Assembly (NCBI GenBank): GCA_013398955.1
Contig: VWPU01004915.1
Span: forward strand, 248,001-312,000
DNA: 64,000 nt
Origin: Callaeas wilsoni
Taxonomy: Eukaryota; Chordata; Aves; Passeriformes; Callaeidae
Direction: 5' to 3'
Shown here: piece by piece, positions 36,501 through 49,635 of the stretch
Numbering within the stretch: position 1 is the stretch's first letter
How the letters are laid out: each line of letters starts with the position of its first letter
Made by a program: the position numbers and the translations under genes
Notes under the pieces: model-generated
Told to the model about the DNA's origin: nothing
Databases searched by the model: none
What the model saw: only the letters and a program-made list of their open reading frames with translations

Positions 36501-39500
36501 ATTACTTAGCCAGAAAGAGGAGAGGAGGTTTTGGTTCAGTGTTGCAGTCAAGTATCAGGACATTCAGGAATCTTGCTTAGCTCTCACTGTTTGCCCTCTT
36601 CTGAAAAGAATAGGGCTTCATCTTGGCCAGAGTGAGTCCATGAGGGAATCCTATGCATCACACACATAAGCAGCTGCTATCTAGAAATGAACCTGATTTA
36701 GGCGGGTACCTAAAATTCCAAATGCCAGGTCAGAGAAAGAGTATTAGCAGTCAATCTGTTCACAACACTGAGTTCAATAGAAACTTGCTGCCTTTGGGGC
36801 ACTGTTTGCAGATGGGGGCGTTTAATAGTTTTTCAGTATAAAGTGTAGAATGCAACTACTTTTCAGCTGTGCAATATTCCCCTGTAATAATCACTGCATA
36901 TGTACCCTTCAGAAAAACCACAGTGCTTTTAATGCTTTGAAATACTGTTTATATGCTAGACTATCTAGGAGAGAAGGAGAGAAGTGTGGCCCCTCTCAAT
37001 CTGTAATCCTGATTGCAAATAAGAGGCTTAAATCTCCCCAAGTCACTGGCTCCATCTGTTGCTTTCTCTCCTCCTCCGTCAGTCTCTGAGAAAGCAGCAC
37101 TGAAATCCTGGTCACAGATTGTTTTTTCTCACTTGAGAGACCAGAGGCCTGTCGGGATTATTTACAGACAATAACAGCAAACAGGTCTCAGTGCAAGTTT
37201 CAGTTCTTTTAATTCTCCTCATTAACTTTGTTCTAAATTTTACTTCTTGTAATTGTACGGCTTGCAAAGGGTGTTGAGCAGACATTCTCATTGTAGCAGT
37301 GTCATGGCAAGCATCTGTCTCTTGAGCTGAGATTGTCAGGTTCAAGAAGTGCTTAGGTAATATTTTTCTGAGTGTTTTTATAGTGAGATAAAATTGGAAG
37401 GTTTTAGCTTGGTATTTTTATTTCCTGTAAACGTGGAGAGGTACTCCCTTGATTTGCAGCTTTATGCCAATACAAAGGCAGTTTTATAGGTAGTGAGTCA
37501 GCCGTAGCTCGAAAAAAAAATCTCAGGCTGAAAAGTAAATAGAATAAAACCCAGAAATATTTTTCTAGGAAAGAAATGGAACACCTGCTTCTAAGAAGCT
37601 TAATACTTTGAAATGAAGACAGGAAGATTCAGTGTTTTGATTACTTGATTGCAGCACTAACCAAGAGATGAGTGGGAGCAAACCAGATATAAAACAATTT
37701 TATGTCAATGTTGAGTACATTGACATGACACTGAATCTTGATTAATCTTTTTAACTATCCTTAGGTCATACGATCTTCAAACAAAATAAGTTTTTAAAGC
37801 TTTTCTCCTTGTGTTCATTGAGCGCTCTTAATTCTCTTCTAGATTAATAGAATCTTCCAATGTATTTTAGTCATTCTCAGAAATGGAAAAAGGGAAGGCG
37901 GAATCATATGATGCTTTGGTTCAGCTTGTTGGGAAGATCAGGAGAAACTTGAGAATGCTTCATATTCTTGCCGTAAGTCCTGGCACAAGCAGAGTTGGTG
38001 CTTGACCCTGGTGCAGCCGTGACAGTGGATGTGTCCCTTTGGAGAGGGAGACAGCTGCGCTCTGTCTGTTCTGACAGGACAACTTGCTTGGAAAAATGCA
38101 CCCAGCCCACTTCCCACTGCCTCAGCATTTTGCTCTGTGGAACCAGGCTGAGCAGCTCTCAGCCCGCAGCAGCAGCTGACCCTTTGATCGATTCAAAAAG
38201 CAAACTTTTCCATCTTGAGTCTGCGGATGCCTCAGACTCTGCCATGTGCTGAGGTTGCTAATGGATTTCTGTGGTCTGCAGTGGAGATTGCAGGCAAATT
38301 AATGTGGTTGTCCAATTGGGAACAAATTATTTAGGAGGAGAAAATCATAGAACGTGTGAAAACTTTTGGGCTTACAAATGAGAAATCTGTCCTTTTTCTC
38401 TGACAGCTCTCTGGGTTTTGAAGGGAGCTAAAGAAGCTCAGATGAAGGGCATTTTCTTACAGTACGGGGAGTAAATTGTCAGTTCATGCTAAACTTATGA
38501 GGTAAGTAGTCTACTATTATGCAGAAAAAATAGTTATACTTGAGGGCATCCATTTATTTTAATGAATGTTATTTGATTATCCAAAGAGATAAGGGATGGT
38601 ATATGCTGAAAGGGAAGTGTGAGATCGTAAGAGGCAGATATCAGCTCAGGTCCTGGTTTTGGACAGGCATGAATTTAGCAGTAACAAGGGTCCTTGCTTG
38701 CTGTCTCTTAGGTGGATGGTGGTCCCAAATATTGTGCTATGGAGAGTATTTTGTATTTAATATTTTCTTGACTGAACCAGTCAGGAAAGCTGTAAGGAAA
38801 AAAGCCTCTGCATAAATTCTTTTCTGTTCTATCTGCTATTTTAGTATATATATGTCCAAAATGAGTTGTATTGATGTTAGACTTGTCTCCTAGCCCATGA
38901 TGATAGAGGATGGGACAGGGAACCAAGTTAACAGTTGGCTCTGCAACAGTTAAAGAAACATCACCATTACTGGCTTTGTAATTCTTATTAAAATTTTTCA
39001 TTTGGTGTTGTAACAGGAATATATTAACCCTGGCTGACATCAGACATGTTGTCCAAACATATGGTGGAGGACTAATCCTCAGTTTAGATAAGATGACAAC
39101 ATTCAGCAGAGGCAGAGTTTAGTTGCCTTTGAACCTGGCAAATTTGAAGACTGAGACTTGCCTAAGTGTCCAGATTATCTTAATATTTATGTTTTCTAAC
39201 TCTGGGAGTTTAACTTTGTTTCTTTGTTCTTACTGACTGCACTTTATAAGTATCATTTCTGTATAGTGCCTGAGTGATAGCTTAGGGCCTCTGGCAGGTA
39301 CTGTCATATTCTGTCCAGTTTAATGATAACCTGCTGTAGGTCAATGGTTACAGGTGCTTCTTTTGGGAAGTAATGGTGAAAAAAAAATGATTTATAAAAA
39401 TAAGGGAGATCAAATTGTTCACCAAGTTGTGTGATCTGAACAGATTACAAATGTTAAACTCTTTCACAGCAGTTTAAAAATTGGTACACTAATTAACAAA

Positions 39501-41861
39501 ATGTTAGTTGTTCAAGAATCTAGAGATTCATTCTAAAAGCCCAGAGATCATTTCAGTCTCAGTCACTTGGAGCTTTCCATTTTGTAACTGCTGTTCAAGG
39601 TAAACTCACTGAAGAGATTTGAAATCCATTCCTCTTTACACAAATGGGTTTTATAGGGTGTGTGCTACTTATTAAATTATCTCACCATGAACACATTAGA
39701 TAGGCATTTCTTTTCTGAATAAGAACATCCATTATATAGACTTCTCTTACTACCTGAAATCTAGAAGGCTTCAGATTTTTTATAGAAAACTTATTGAGCT
39801 TTTGTCTCAAATGAAATTTTGTTCTCTGCCCCAGGTTGTTCTGTGTGTTTGCAGTTTTTTCCCCCATAATTTATATCTGTGATACCTCTCTCACACACAC
39901 ATCCCATTCCTTCTTCTTCCTCCAAAGTGACAGACAGCAATGTCACTGACTGGATCAGCAAGGCAGCACTGCAGGTAGCAGAACTCATGTGCTTGAATAA
40001 TTAGTTCAGCGTAAGCATGAAGGTCTTTTCCCAAGTTCAGGCAAGATCCATGTATTTTAAGTGGCTTATTTGATGATGTAAGTACTTTTGCTATCATTCG
40101 GTACTCCTTTGATGCTCTTTTGAAGGACCATTTTTGGCAGGTGTCCTCCGCCCCATTCTTGTGTAAAGCCCTGTTTTTATCTTTGCTCATCAGGGCATTG
40201 AAAATACAGCAGGAGTTTCTCCTGAAAAGGTTAACCTAAGCAGCTTTTCAAAAAGAGCGTAAAACTCAGCGATCCTACACACAATAGCAGCCTCCTGAAC
40301 GGTGTTTGCAAAATCTGGCTGTTAAGCACAGCTCTGAAAACTCCAGCTTCTCATGTGATTATTGCTTGGCATAATCCTGAAGTAACAATCACAAGATGCT
40401 GGAAATGCTGCAGGTTCAAAAGTGAAGAGAGTACAGGACAGTAATCCTTCACTCGTAAATATATTCAAAATCCATGCAGTTCTAAAGATTACTGTACACA
40501 TTTTGGGGAGCAGGTAGCTAGCTAGGATGAGTGACCTCAGGTTTGGAAACACTGTTTTGGTTGTAAGATCGTTTTTAGAATGCTCTGTAGATCCACACAG
40601 GTGTCTCTGGTGTAAAAGGACATGGTAAGAGGCTGATGACATACACTTCCAGAAGAGAGTACTGTTACTGAAGTTAGTGAGCCAATGCTTCTCTAAAAAA
40701 AACACTAGAAAACCTTTTTAGTTGGCTTGAGGTAGATGTCTAGCTGTGCACGAGTTGTTGATGTGGGCACTGGCACTAGGGTGTTGGTTTCCTACTTTTT
40801 TCCGTTAAGGAAATGGGACCGGTCTTCGGATGTCAGAATGTCGTATAAACGAAAGGAAAGATATGAAATGGCACAAGATGGAGGAAAACCTTGGACAAGT
40901 AATAAACACAGCTATTTTCTGGGCAAGCCTGTATCTGCTTTTTGGCTCCAATTCAGAAGGAAGGGATCTGGAAACAGAACTTTGTAATACAATATAATGC
41001 TCAAGAGTAAAAGCTCAACGCTCTGATTTCTGTCTCTCTTGAGGCTAAAATGCTTTAGAAGGCTTTGGCCCCAGTTCAGCAAAGCACTTAAGCCTATGTG
41101 CTACCTTTTCTTGTTAATCTTGGTAGAACTATTCACGTGAATTATCCTAAAACAGAGCTCACAGATCTTCCTGAACCAGAAGCTTCATGATAGCTGAGAA
41201 GATGAATTGATCAATCCTAAAAAGGCTCTTTATGTGATAGTGCTACAGAAACTGACCTCAGCAGCACTGGAACCCTGGAGAGAGGATATGTGTCACCCTA
41301 GGGGTATCTTAGCTATCAGCTTGCAGTTTGACAACAGAGATATCTTGACTGAGCGTTCCAACCTGCCACATGGAAATTTCTGACTGCTGTTGCTTTCCAG
41401 CTCACTGTCAGGGATGCTCTGGGACAGCATCTTCTGACAAAGTTGCCCTTGGCCGGTGTCTGTCCTCACAGACAGCAACACGTGTCCGAGGGCAGAAATG
41501 CTGCCTGCCTGCAGCCCTTTCATTCAAAATCCTGTGCCTCAGATTCCTCCATTTGGCACAGTTTAAATGAAGAGGAAATTGAGCAAGCAGATGAAGTATT
41601 CACGTGATAGGGGGAAAACACCAAACCTGTAATGATGAAAACTGAAATGTGAAATTTCCCAAATATTTTCAGTAATTTAAGTCCACATTGGGAAAAAACT
41701 CCAAAATATACTGTAAATAGAAATCCTACATCAGAAAACTGGATGTTACCACATTTTGTTTTGGTCATTTTTCTGGCAAAAGTTTTACTTGGACACTCCA
41801 ACTCTTCAGGTTTCTAAAACTGAGTTGGATCTTGGCTAGGGAGAAGGGAGATTTTGAATTT
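33531..41861. other. Unassigned non-coding sequence
   Basis: About 8.3 kb of AT-rich unique-looking sequence, the longest stretch here without a recognised element. Frames of up to about 127 codons occur (for example minus 40322-40705), none with a recognisable domain. Scattered TATA-like and AATAAA-like words cannot be tied to a gene. Confidence 0.5.
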
Positions 41862-41901
41862 TTTGTTTGTTTGTTTGTTTTTGTTTTGTTTTGTTTTTTT
41901 G
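41862..41901 (+). repeat. TTTG-type simple repeat
   Basis: About 40 bp of (TTTG)n turning into (TTTTG)n, ending in a T-run. Confidence 0.92.
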
Positions 41902-44900
41902 CTATGTATCACCAACTGGGGACCAGCTATGTTACACTGACCTCCAATTCAGCCTCAGTAATAAAAGCATCAGAATATATATATTGACACAACATTTTAA
42001 AAAATATATATGTTGAGGAATAATTCCTCCCCTCTTCCCGCTTCAGGAGGAATCACATTATTAGATCTTGAGGTTTCTACTAAGCTCTTTTCACATTTTC
42101 TTGATGCCAACAGGGATTTTGTTGGTAGTATCTTTGAAATTGAGGCTTATTTCAGCTGGTTGAAAGGAAATAAGTGACCAGCATTTGCATTTTGAAAGCA
42201 CATCTTTAAATTCTTTTTCATATGTTTTGTTCATTATCTTCTTAAACCTGCACTGTAAATGTGGATGCCCAGTGCGAAATAACAGTAAGTCTCCAAACCT
42301 TACTTTTTTTTGGAAAATGTTTCAGAAAAAGTGTTGTCTATCTTATGCAGTTAAATAACAGCTGTCTCAGTTAAATAACAGTTAAACTATACTTTACAAT
42401 TGTATTATACTACATGTTGAATTAATGAAAGGATTCAATTAACCCTGTTAAGGTTTCACTATTTCTTAATTAAATGTCCAGGCAAGGATAGTTCAAGATT
42501 GCCTTCTCCAGCTAAGTAGAAAAATGTTCAAAATTTGTTTCCCAGACAATATCCAACTTACCTGTCACTTGCAGAATTCACAAACTGAAGTGACAATCAT
42601 GGATGAGGCAGATTCCTGGTATTAGTGCAATGAGTATTATAACCATAAGCAGTTAACTTGAGGCAGGATGGCATTCCTGTGGCTTCCAAGGCTCCGTAGC
42701 TTCCTTGGGGATAAATTATCTTCCAAGTGCTTGATGGTGTTTTACTCTGGGTTTCCTTTGTAATGTCACTGGAAAAGAGATATTAAGACTGCAAATGCTG
42801 GTGTAATATAGGGGCACTTCTAAGGGTCCTGGGAGTTCCTGGGCTCAGAATAAACTCTGTCCTTTTACAAGCATCACCAGATCAAAATAGTACCATTAAT
42901 TACATAGCAGCCTATCTAAAGAGCATCCTGGATCCCTTTGCCTTGAAACCTGCAAATCTGACTGATTTTGACACTTTACGAGTGGGAAGATGAGGTAGAA
43001 AGAGGATCTTCATCTCTCAAAGAAAATTCAAGTTTGTGTCACAAGCAGAAGAAATGTGGCTGTGTCACACAAATCAGTGACAGTTTGGCTCTGAAGAGGA
43101 ACTTTTCCATTCTGCATATGGCTTCTGGATTATCTTCATCTCCCTGGACTCACCCAAGGGCGTGGGTGGGTGGGACAGCAAAGTCTGCCAGGGGTCATCA
43201 GTGTTTTGCCTTCATTTCCAGGCACAACACAAGGAACATGACATCTGTGAAAATATGAGTCACTTGGAAAGCTTTTGGCTGTGACTTGTCTGTAAAGATC
43301 ATAACAGAGAAACATCTGCTTTCCGCAGTCTGTTACCAATCTGCAGTGTACTAATTATGGTGTGATACATTAAATGGACTTCTGAAGCAGCCTGGCCATA
43401 GGACAAGCATTTAGATGATCTATAAACGCATTATTAAAAGGGTTTTTTTAGTATTAATTGAGTATTTGTTGAAAGCTTTTAAAAGTCTGAGTGTGTGTGT
43501 GAGGATCTGTTCTCATAAGGAAAGGATTTTAGAGCAGAAGTTTTTACAGGGTTCTTGGTTTGAAAAAAGGAAGAGGGAGTACCACTGCAACTATTGTTAC
43601 CTGAGCTTATATTATAAGCCTTATTGCTTGTAGGATTTGTCACTCCACATTCGTTGAAGAAAATCAGAAGGGACAGATGGCGCAACAGAGATCTGTGGGT
43701 CAGAAGGATTTTAAGCCTTTGAGAGTAAAGACCCTCGAAATGAAGGCCTTAATCTTGTGAACTGCACAGCAATGTACATTGCAACAGAGATGGAAATGCT
43801 ACTTGGTTTAGAATTGGCTGAAGTTCTGTAAGACACTGCTGTCAGAAGCTGGGAATGGATTTTAGTTCATTTTTCAAACTTGGGGAGCCAGTTGTATCTT
43901 GATTCCAGCATATCCTCACTCAGTGTAAACAAAAGAACAGGAGCATTGACAGGTCTGGACTTGTGAAATCATCTCCAGCACAGTAATTTGTCCCTTGCAA
44001 ACTCATCATCGGAATTCTCACAGTTTCTGTGTGTCCTCTTTGGAACCTGTTCACAGGAAGGAAGGGCAGGTGGCCTAAGAGTTCTATATAGCTCCTTAGA
44101 GCACAGTGCATATTTTTCGTTCTGGGGAACTTTTATCAGAGATGACCAAAACTACCACAAAGAAAATGTAGATGTGTGTCTCTGTAGCAGGAAGAAGAAA
44201 ATGTTAGATTTTCTTTTTTAAGGGCTCTACCAGCAGATAGGCAAGAAATGGTATTGAAAATTAAAATGTAGCATGAAGAAAAAAATCATAGTGGCAATCA
44301 TGGGCCACACAGGATCATGCATGGCATGGTGTATGTGGAATAGGAAGGGGTTTTTTTCCTGAGTTAGTTACTTCAGCCTTTATGGCTAATAAGCAGGATA
44401 TACACCTGAGTTAGGAATTCACCAAGAGGGCATAATGACACCTAAAGTTTTCAGATACACTTTACCTATTTATGCCTAGTCGTGGCTGCTGCTAGACTGC
44501 TCTCTTTAAAATGTTCATTTTCTAGTAAATAGCCAATTTGGCTCAAGGCTTAGAGTCCTAGATATGGTATTTTATTTGTTGTTGCCTTTGTGTGTTGCTG
44601 ACAAAGAAGGCTGCAAATTGCAGCTGAGTTTTTTTATTATGATGATCATCAGGTACAGGAAGAGCCATTGGAGCTCAAAACTGAAGGACTCTGGGGAGGC
44701 AGAGATCATGTAATGAAAGTGCAGCCACCTGTCCCACAGCCCCAGGCAGCAGAACTGCTGTTTCCATAATAGCACTGCACAGAACTTGGAAGCTCAAAAA
44801 GAAGGAAGTCTGAAGGTGTGAAAATAGAAAATGCTATTTGTTCAGGCAGAGCTGTTTCTAAACTATAGTTAGCGCTCCTACAGAACTCAGTCTTGGCACA

Positions 44901-47900
44901 GGATAAAACAGCATTAGATCTTTTGAAGCTTTTCACTCAGTACTTGGGAGAGTATGCAGTATGAAAGGCTAGATAATACGATGGTGAAAAAAGTTTTGCT
45001 GTCTTTGATATCTTCTTGAATACAGTTTATGCCCTAGGCGGACTGCAGAATGTGCATGCTGCCATTGTCTTCAGGTTAAAATGGATGCTAATGAGACATC
45101 CTACCTGTACAGCTTCCAGTGGGAGCCAGGGGTGAGTTTGGGCTGGAGTGTGCATCCTCTCCACAGCTGTACGAGAGAGCCACATGTTCTCAGAGCTGCA
45201 CTAGGCAGTCAGTGTTTTCCTTGTGGTAAGAGGCCCCACTGCTGCTGAATTTAGCTTGTTGTCCTTAGGATTTCCAGTTATTTTAGAAAGCCATTGCTGC
45301 CTGCTTTGATGTGATTGCTTTGTCCACCCCTCAGGAGCAATGTCTGTCTTTGCTTTCCACAGCAACTCAACACTCTGCTTTGGACACAAAGTAGAGAAGG
45401 CTCTGATATCATGGCTCAGTGGTAGATAGCAGCATCTCTGCTGAAAGCACCACCTATAAATGGCTGTCAGAGCATCCACCGACGTTTCTGAGGGCTCGTG
45501 TGAGATTACTGTCTCTGCTGCTTTAAAGCAATTTTTCTTTACCCTTGTTTCTTGGGCGTTACCAGGCCTTAACCGCTACCACTGCTGTTATTTAGAAAAT
45601 AAATCCTTTAGAAATAGTGTGTGAGAAATGAGGGTAATCCTGTCAAACTAAGATACTGTTGTCACACTGGGGAGTGGGGGGACGTGTGTTTATTTTTTAG
45701 AATGATATTCAGGCAGGTACCTCCCTATGAATGTTATTCCTGAAAATACCCCCACACCAGGTTTTCATAAAGATCCTTCTTGGGCCGAACTTTTCCCTAG
45801 TTTTAACCATTAAGATATCATCCAAAGCCCATTCCTTTCTAAATTCTTTTCTTCCTAGCCACCAAGAAATGCAGAAAGCTGCTAGAGTCTAGACAGAGCT
45901 TATGCTACTCTTTCCACATGGACTTTGTGGTCTGTTTACATTGCACTGATGTTACAAAACTGAAGATCCCAAATGGCCTGTTTTCTTACTGGTTTATGCT
46001 GGAGGCTCAGTAACTACCACTTTAAGTTATGCATTTTAGAAAATGGTTAGTGGGTGGGTGATAAGGAAGAAACAGACTTCATGATTCTGATTGTTCACCT
46101 TGATAAAGTAATGGGAAAGTCCTGCTACTAAAACAACTTAATTTTGCTTCTAGTTTGCATTCATGAAGCATTGAGTGTTACAGGAATTACCCAAGATCCC
46201 TAGCTCAGGTGTCACCTGTCAGTGTCACACAGACAAAAGACAGGATTTGAGTTTTCTTTAAATGTAAGATAAGCAAAGAACAGTACAAAAGCTACAAGAG
46301 TAATAAAGCTATTTGAAAATAAAACACTAAAAATTTGGGGGTTTTTGATTAGTCTGGCATATTCTTCGGGTAAAGTCTTTTGTTGTCTGCTCTTTTATTG
46401 AACCAGAGAAGGCACTTCTGGTTAGTTATTGGTTTCCTGCCTATAAGCAGCATCTTTTACATGTCTGGTTTGTCTTTCCATACGTCACAGATTTCCTGTT
46501 TGTGTTGTGCTGTTGCAGTGGGAAGGAAATCTAAATTCTAAGCATTTTTTCCCTTTCATATGAGCTATCAAAGTTAAGAATAGAAGTCAAAACTATAAAC
46601 TATGTTTTATCTAGCAGCACACTGATAAACAGAAGAGGCCAACAGCAAGGAGGCAGAATTTGCAAGAGGCAAACAAGTATATGTTAGCAAAAACTAGAAA
46701 AGTTTGCAGTGCATTGGCAGGACCTCCCAGAGCTGCAAAGATCTGAAGTGTCATAGCAGATGAGATTAAATTCAAGCCAGTGCCAAATAGCAGATGCTGG
46801 AAGCAAGAATTCCAGCACGGATGAGGCCGACTTTATTGCGAGCAGCCAGGAGGAAGAGCAAGGTTTTAATCTTAACAGTTCAAGAAAACAGATGCTTATT
46901 GCATAGCAGGAGTTAGGGAATTGCACATTTGTACAGTTAGTGAGACAACCCCTAGTTACAACGCATTAAATACTATAGAAATATGTAAAGGCGTTGTGCT
47001 TTTAGGTTTCTGGTGACAGAGAGACTGAGCCTGAGAGGGATCCAGTTGTTCTTTCTCAGCTTGGGCAGGTTATTCCTCTGACACACGTGATTAGAGTACA
47101 GGGTCAGCAGCCTGGGAGCATCAGCAATCTGACACATGGCTGGCAAACCCTGTTTCTTCATCTGAAATAGTGTAATGTGCCACCTTCAGTGGTTGTGACA
47201 ATATCCTAAATTGTTGCAAGAAACAAGTGGGTTTCTGAATAGATGGGCAAAGATTTTAGTGCTAAAGTCTTCCTCAAAGATTTGAGCAGCAACATGCAAG
47301 CAAGCTGAGGTCTGGACGTGGCTGAGGTGAAGGGAAGAGAGGAAGAAATCCTAAACTTTGCAATTTTCCATCCAGCCTGTTAATAAGGGGGGAAGGGAGG
47401 AGAACTGATGGAGTTCTGAGAGGCTGTTTGTGTTAAAAGCTTGTCAGACCAGAGCAAGGGAGAAAGTGGGGAGACAGGAAGAGAGGCAGCTGAATTACAA
47501 CAGAAAGGGAAGTTTACAGGAACTACACGTACGAGCATGAACGTAAAATAATTAGGAATGTGACAAACACCTAACACAAGTTTGTATTCTTCTCTAGAGA
47601 GTGTTGCTATGATCCTTTTCATGGGGAGAGACAAAGGTGAATGCTCAATAGCCCATATCAAAGCCCTCATGAAAAACCAGTCTGTGTCCAGGACTTGCAG
47701 GAGCTGGTGACTGATAAAATCCAAAACAAGGGTGCCATGCTTCCCCTCGGGATAACAGCTAGGGAAGCAGCCCAGGGACCAGATCCACTCATTTAACACA
47801 GGGTGCTGCCTACTTTGACTTCAGCTGTTTTTTACCATATACCATCGTTTTATGCCTAGAGCTCTTTGTGTAATCGAGATTTCTCTCTGCTACATCCATT

Positions 47901-49142
47901 TCAGCTGATACATCAATTAATGCTAGGATTAATTTTCAGCTGTTAAGTCTGAAAGCAAAGTATTGAGGGTTTATGTTCAGATTTATGCTGTACATAAAGT
48001 ATACGGCACAGTACAGGTTTCTACTTCCACCCTTCACATTCTGAATTAAATTAGGACATCCCTCCTGGCATGTAGCTGCATCTGCAGGAGTTGCAGGAGC
48101 TACGGTCTGATTGCTACCTTAGACGTTATCTTTGTAGTTTGAGTGTCTGGGGAGAGGGAGTGAATAAAGATTAAGTATTCAGCTCATAAACTTTTGTGGC
48201 AGTACTCAGGCTACAATTCTTATTTTGTAACATCTGATTGATTTTATATATCTACATCAAACACAGCTGATTTGTAAGGGAGAGTTTGAGTGTTGTTTTT
48301 CCTATTATATTTCCAATGTCCTTAATGCTTTCACGATTGGAATTTGCCTTCTCCAACTGGTCTGACACCCCAAGCCCTTTTCTTCCCCTCTAGATATTTT
48401 GAGTCAATATTATTGCATTATTACATAGATAGAGTTTGGGGTGATTATACTAAATGTTGTATGAAACATATATGTTATTAAAGTTTAGGCAAACTACTTC
48501 CAAATTGTTTTTATGCTGATTCTATGGCAATGAGGTCTGTTGATTTCTCTTTCTTGCTCTATGTGTGCTGTGAAAAGAAATGTAATCATTCCTTTCACTA
48601 GTAACTTTCCAAAAGGTTTTTGGTAAGAAAGCTGTTACACACCTACACACTTTCCATGTGAGAAAAATCACAGCTGTCCTGCTCATGGGGCTGCTGCAGC
48701 CAGCCCGCCAGGGAATGCATGAACCGTAAGAACAGCCTTTCAGGATCACATCTCTCTGTGTTCACAGGAACACCAGGAAAATGTGCACTTTGGCTTTATT
48801 ATGTTTGTATAACCCATTACTTGGCAACATGTAAATGTGGCTTTCCTCTTATTTCAAGTCGTGTTTGTGTGGTGACATGGGAAGCTTTGCCACAGTCCTT
48901 TTCTTCTGTGAGTAATTTGGGCTGTTTGCATATGTACAAGACACTCTTTTGTTTCACATGAATCTTCACTGGTTTTAAGGAAGCATGGGAAAGAATTGCA
49001 CATGCAGACAAGAACAGCTGTGGTGAACACACCACATGTTATGGGTGCATAGTATGGGTCAGTACAAAAAACATACCGGATCAAGATGGTCTCATCCATA
49101 CAGGGTCAGACCCAGATGGCTTTGAGTCTGAAACCTATCCAC
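41902..49142. other. Unassigned non-coding sequence
   Basis: AT-rich, no recognised exon or repeat family. A minus frame at 47380-47799 is open for about 139 codons without a known motif. A faint MIR-like order of words at 46180-46250 is too weak to call. Confidence 0.5.
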
Positions 49143-49635
49143 TGTTGAGGGATACATTTTGTGCAGGTGGCTCAGTGAGCAGCTGCAGGTTGTTCCTGGG
49201 TGGGGGAAAGGCTGGAGCCTCAGGCAAGGGGCTGTGACCTGCCACTAAGCCTTTGCACAACAAAGGGCATAGGGAACTGTGGCAGGAAGACCCCAGACTA
49301 TGGCACACTTAGACTGGGAGGGTACAAAAGCCCAGGGATTCCTTTTTTTTTGGGGTCCCTCCTTAGAGGTACCAGTAGGAGCTGTTTCTGTTCAGCTGTT
49401 ACTGCAGCATGATTAAATAGTGTTAAGATTGCAGATACCTATGGGAACCAGGGGTCCAGCCAGTGAGGGGAACCTGTCTGGCTGTGTGAGTGTGGGGAGT
49501 CAAGCGAGGCACCCATCACATCATTGGAACGGCCCGCTGCCCAGGGGCTTCGTCCCAGCAGTGACAGCCCGGGGTGGTGGGAGCATGACTGCCAGAGCGG
49601 GCCATGGGTGGTCAGACAGGGCAGTTTCCTTAACA
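49143..49635 (+). mobile_element. Probable solo LTR of an endogenous retrovirus
   Basis: The segment begins TGTTGAGG and ends CCTTAACA, ends that are complementary at seven of eight positions, as LTR termini are. It is clearly GC-richer than its surroundings. A TACAAAAG TATA-like box lies at 49323-49330 and an ATTAAA polyadenylation-like signal at 49412-49417, about 85 bases further on, which is a normal LTR order. No internal retroviral region flanks it. I could not find a target duplication (TCCAC left, CCATT right), so the ends may be off by some bases; an alternative end is the ACA at about 49660. Family unknown. Confidence 0.6.

Noticed and set aside
46180..46250. Reverse MIR-like word order
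   Set aside because: Only scattered words match and their order is not that of the MIR core.
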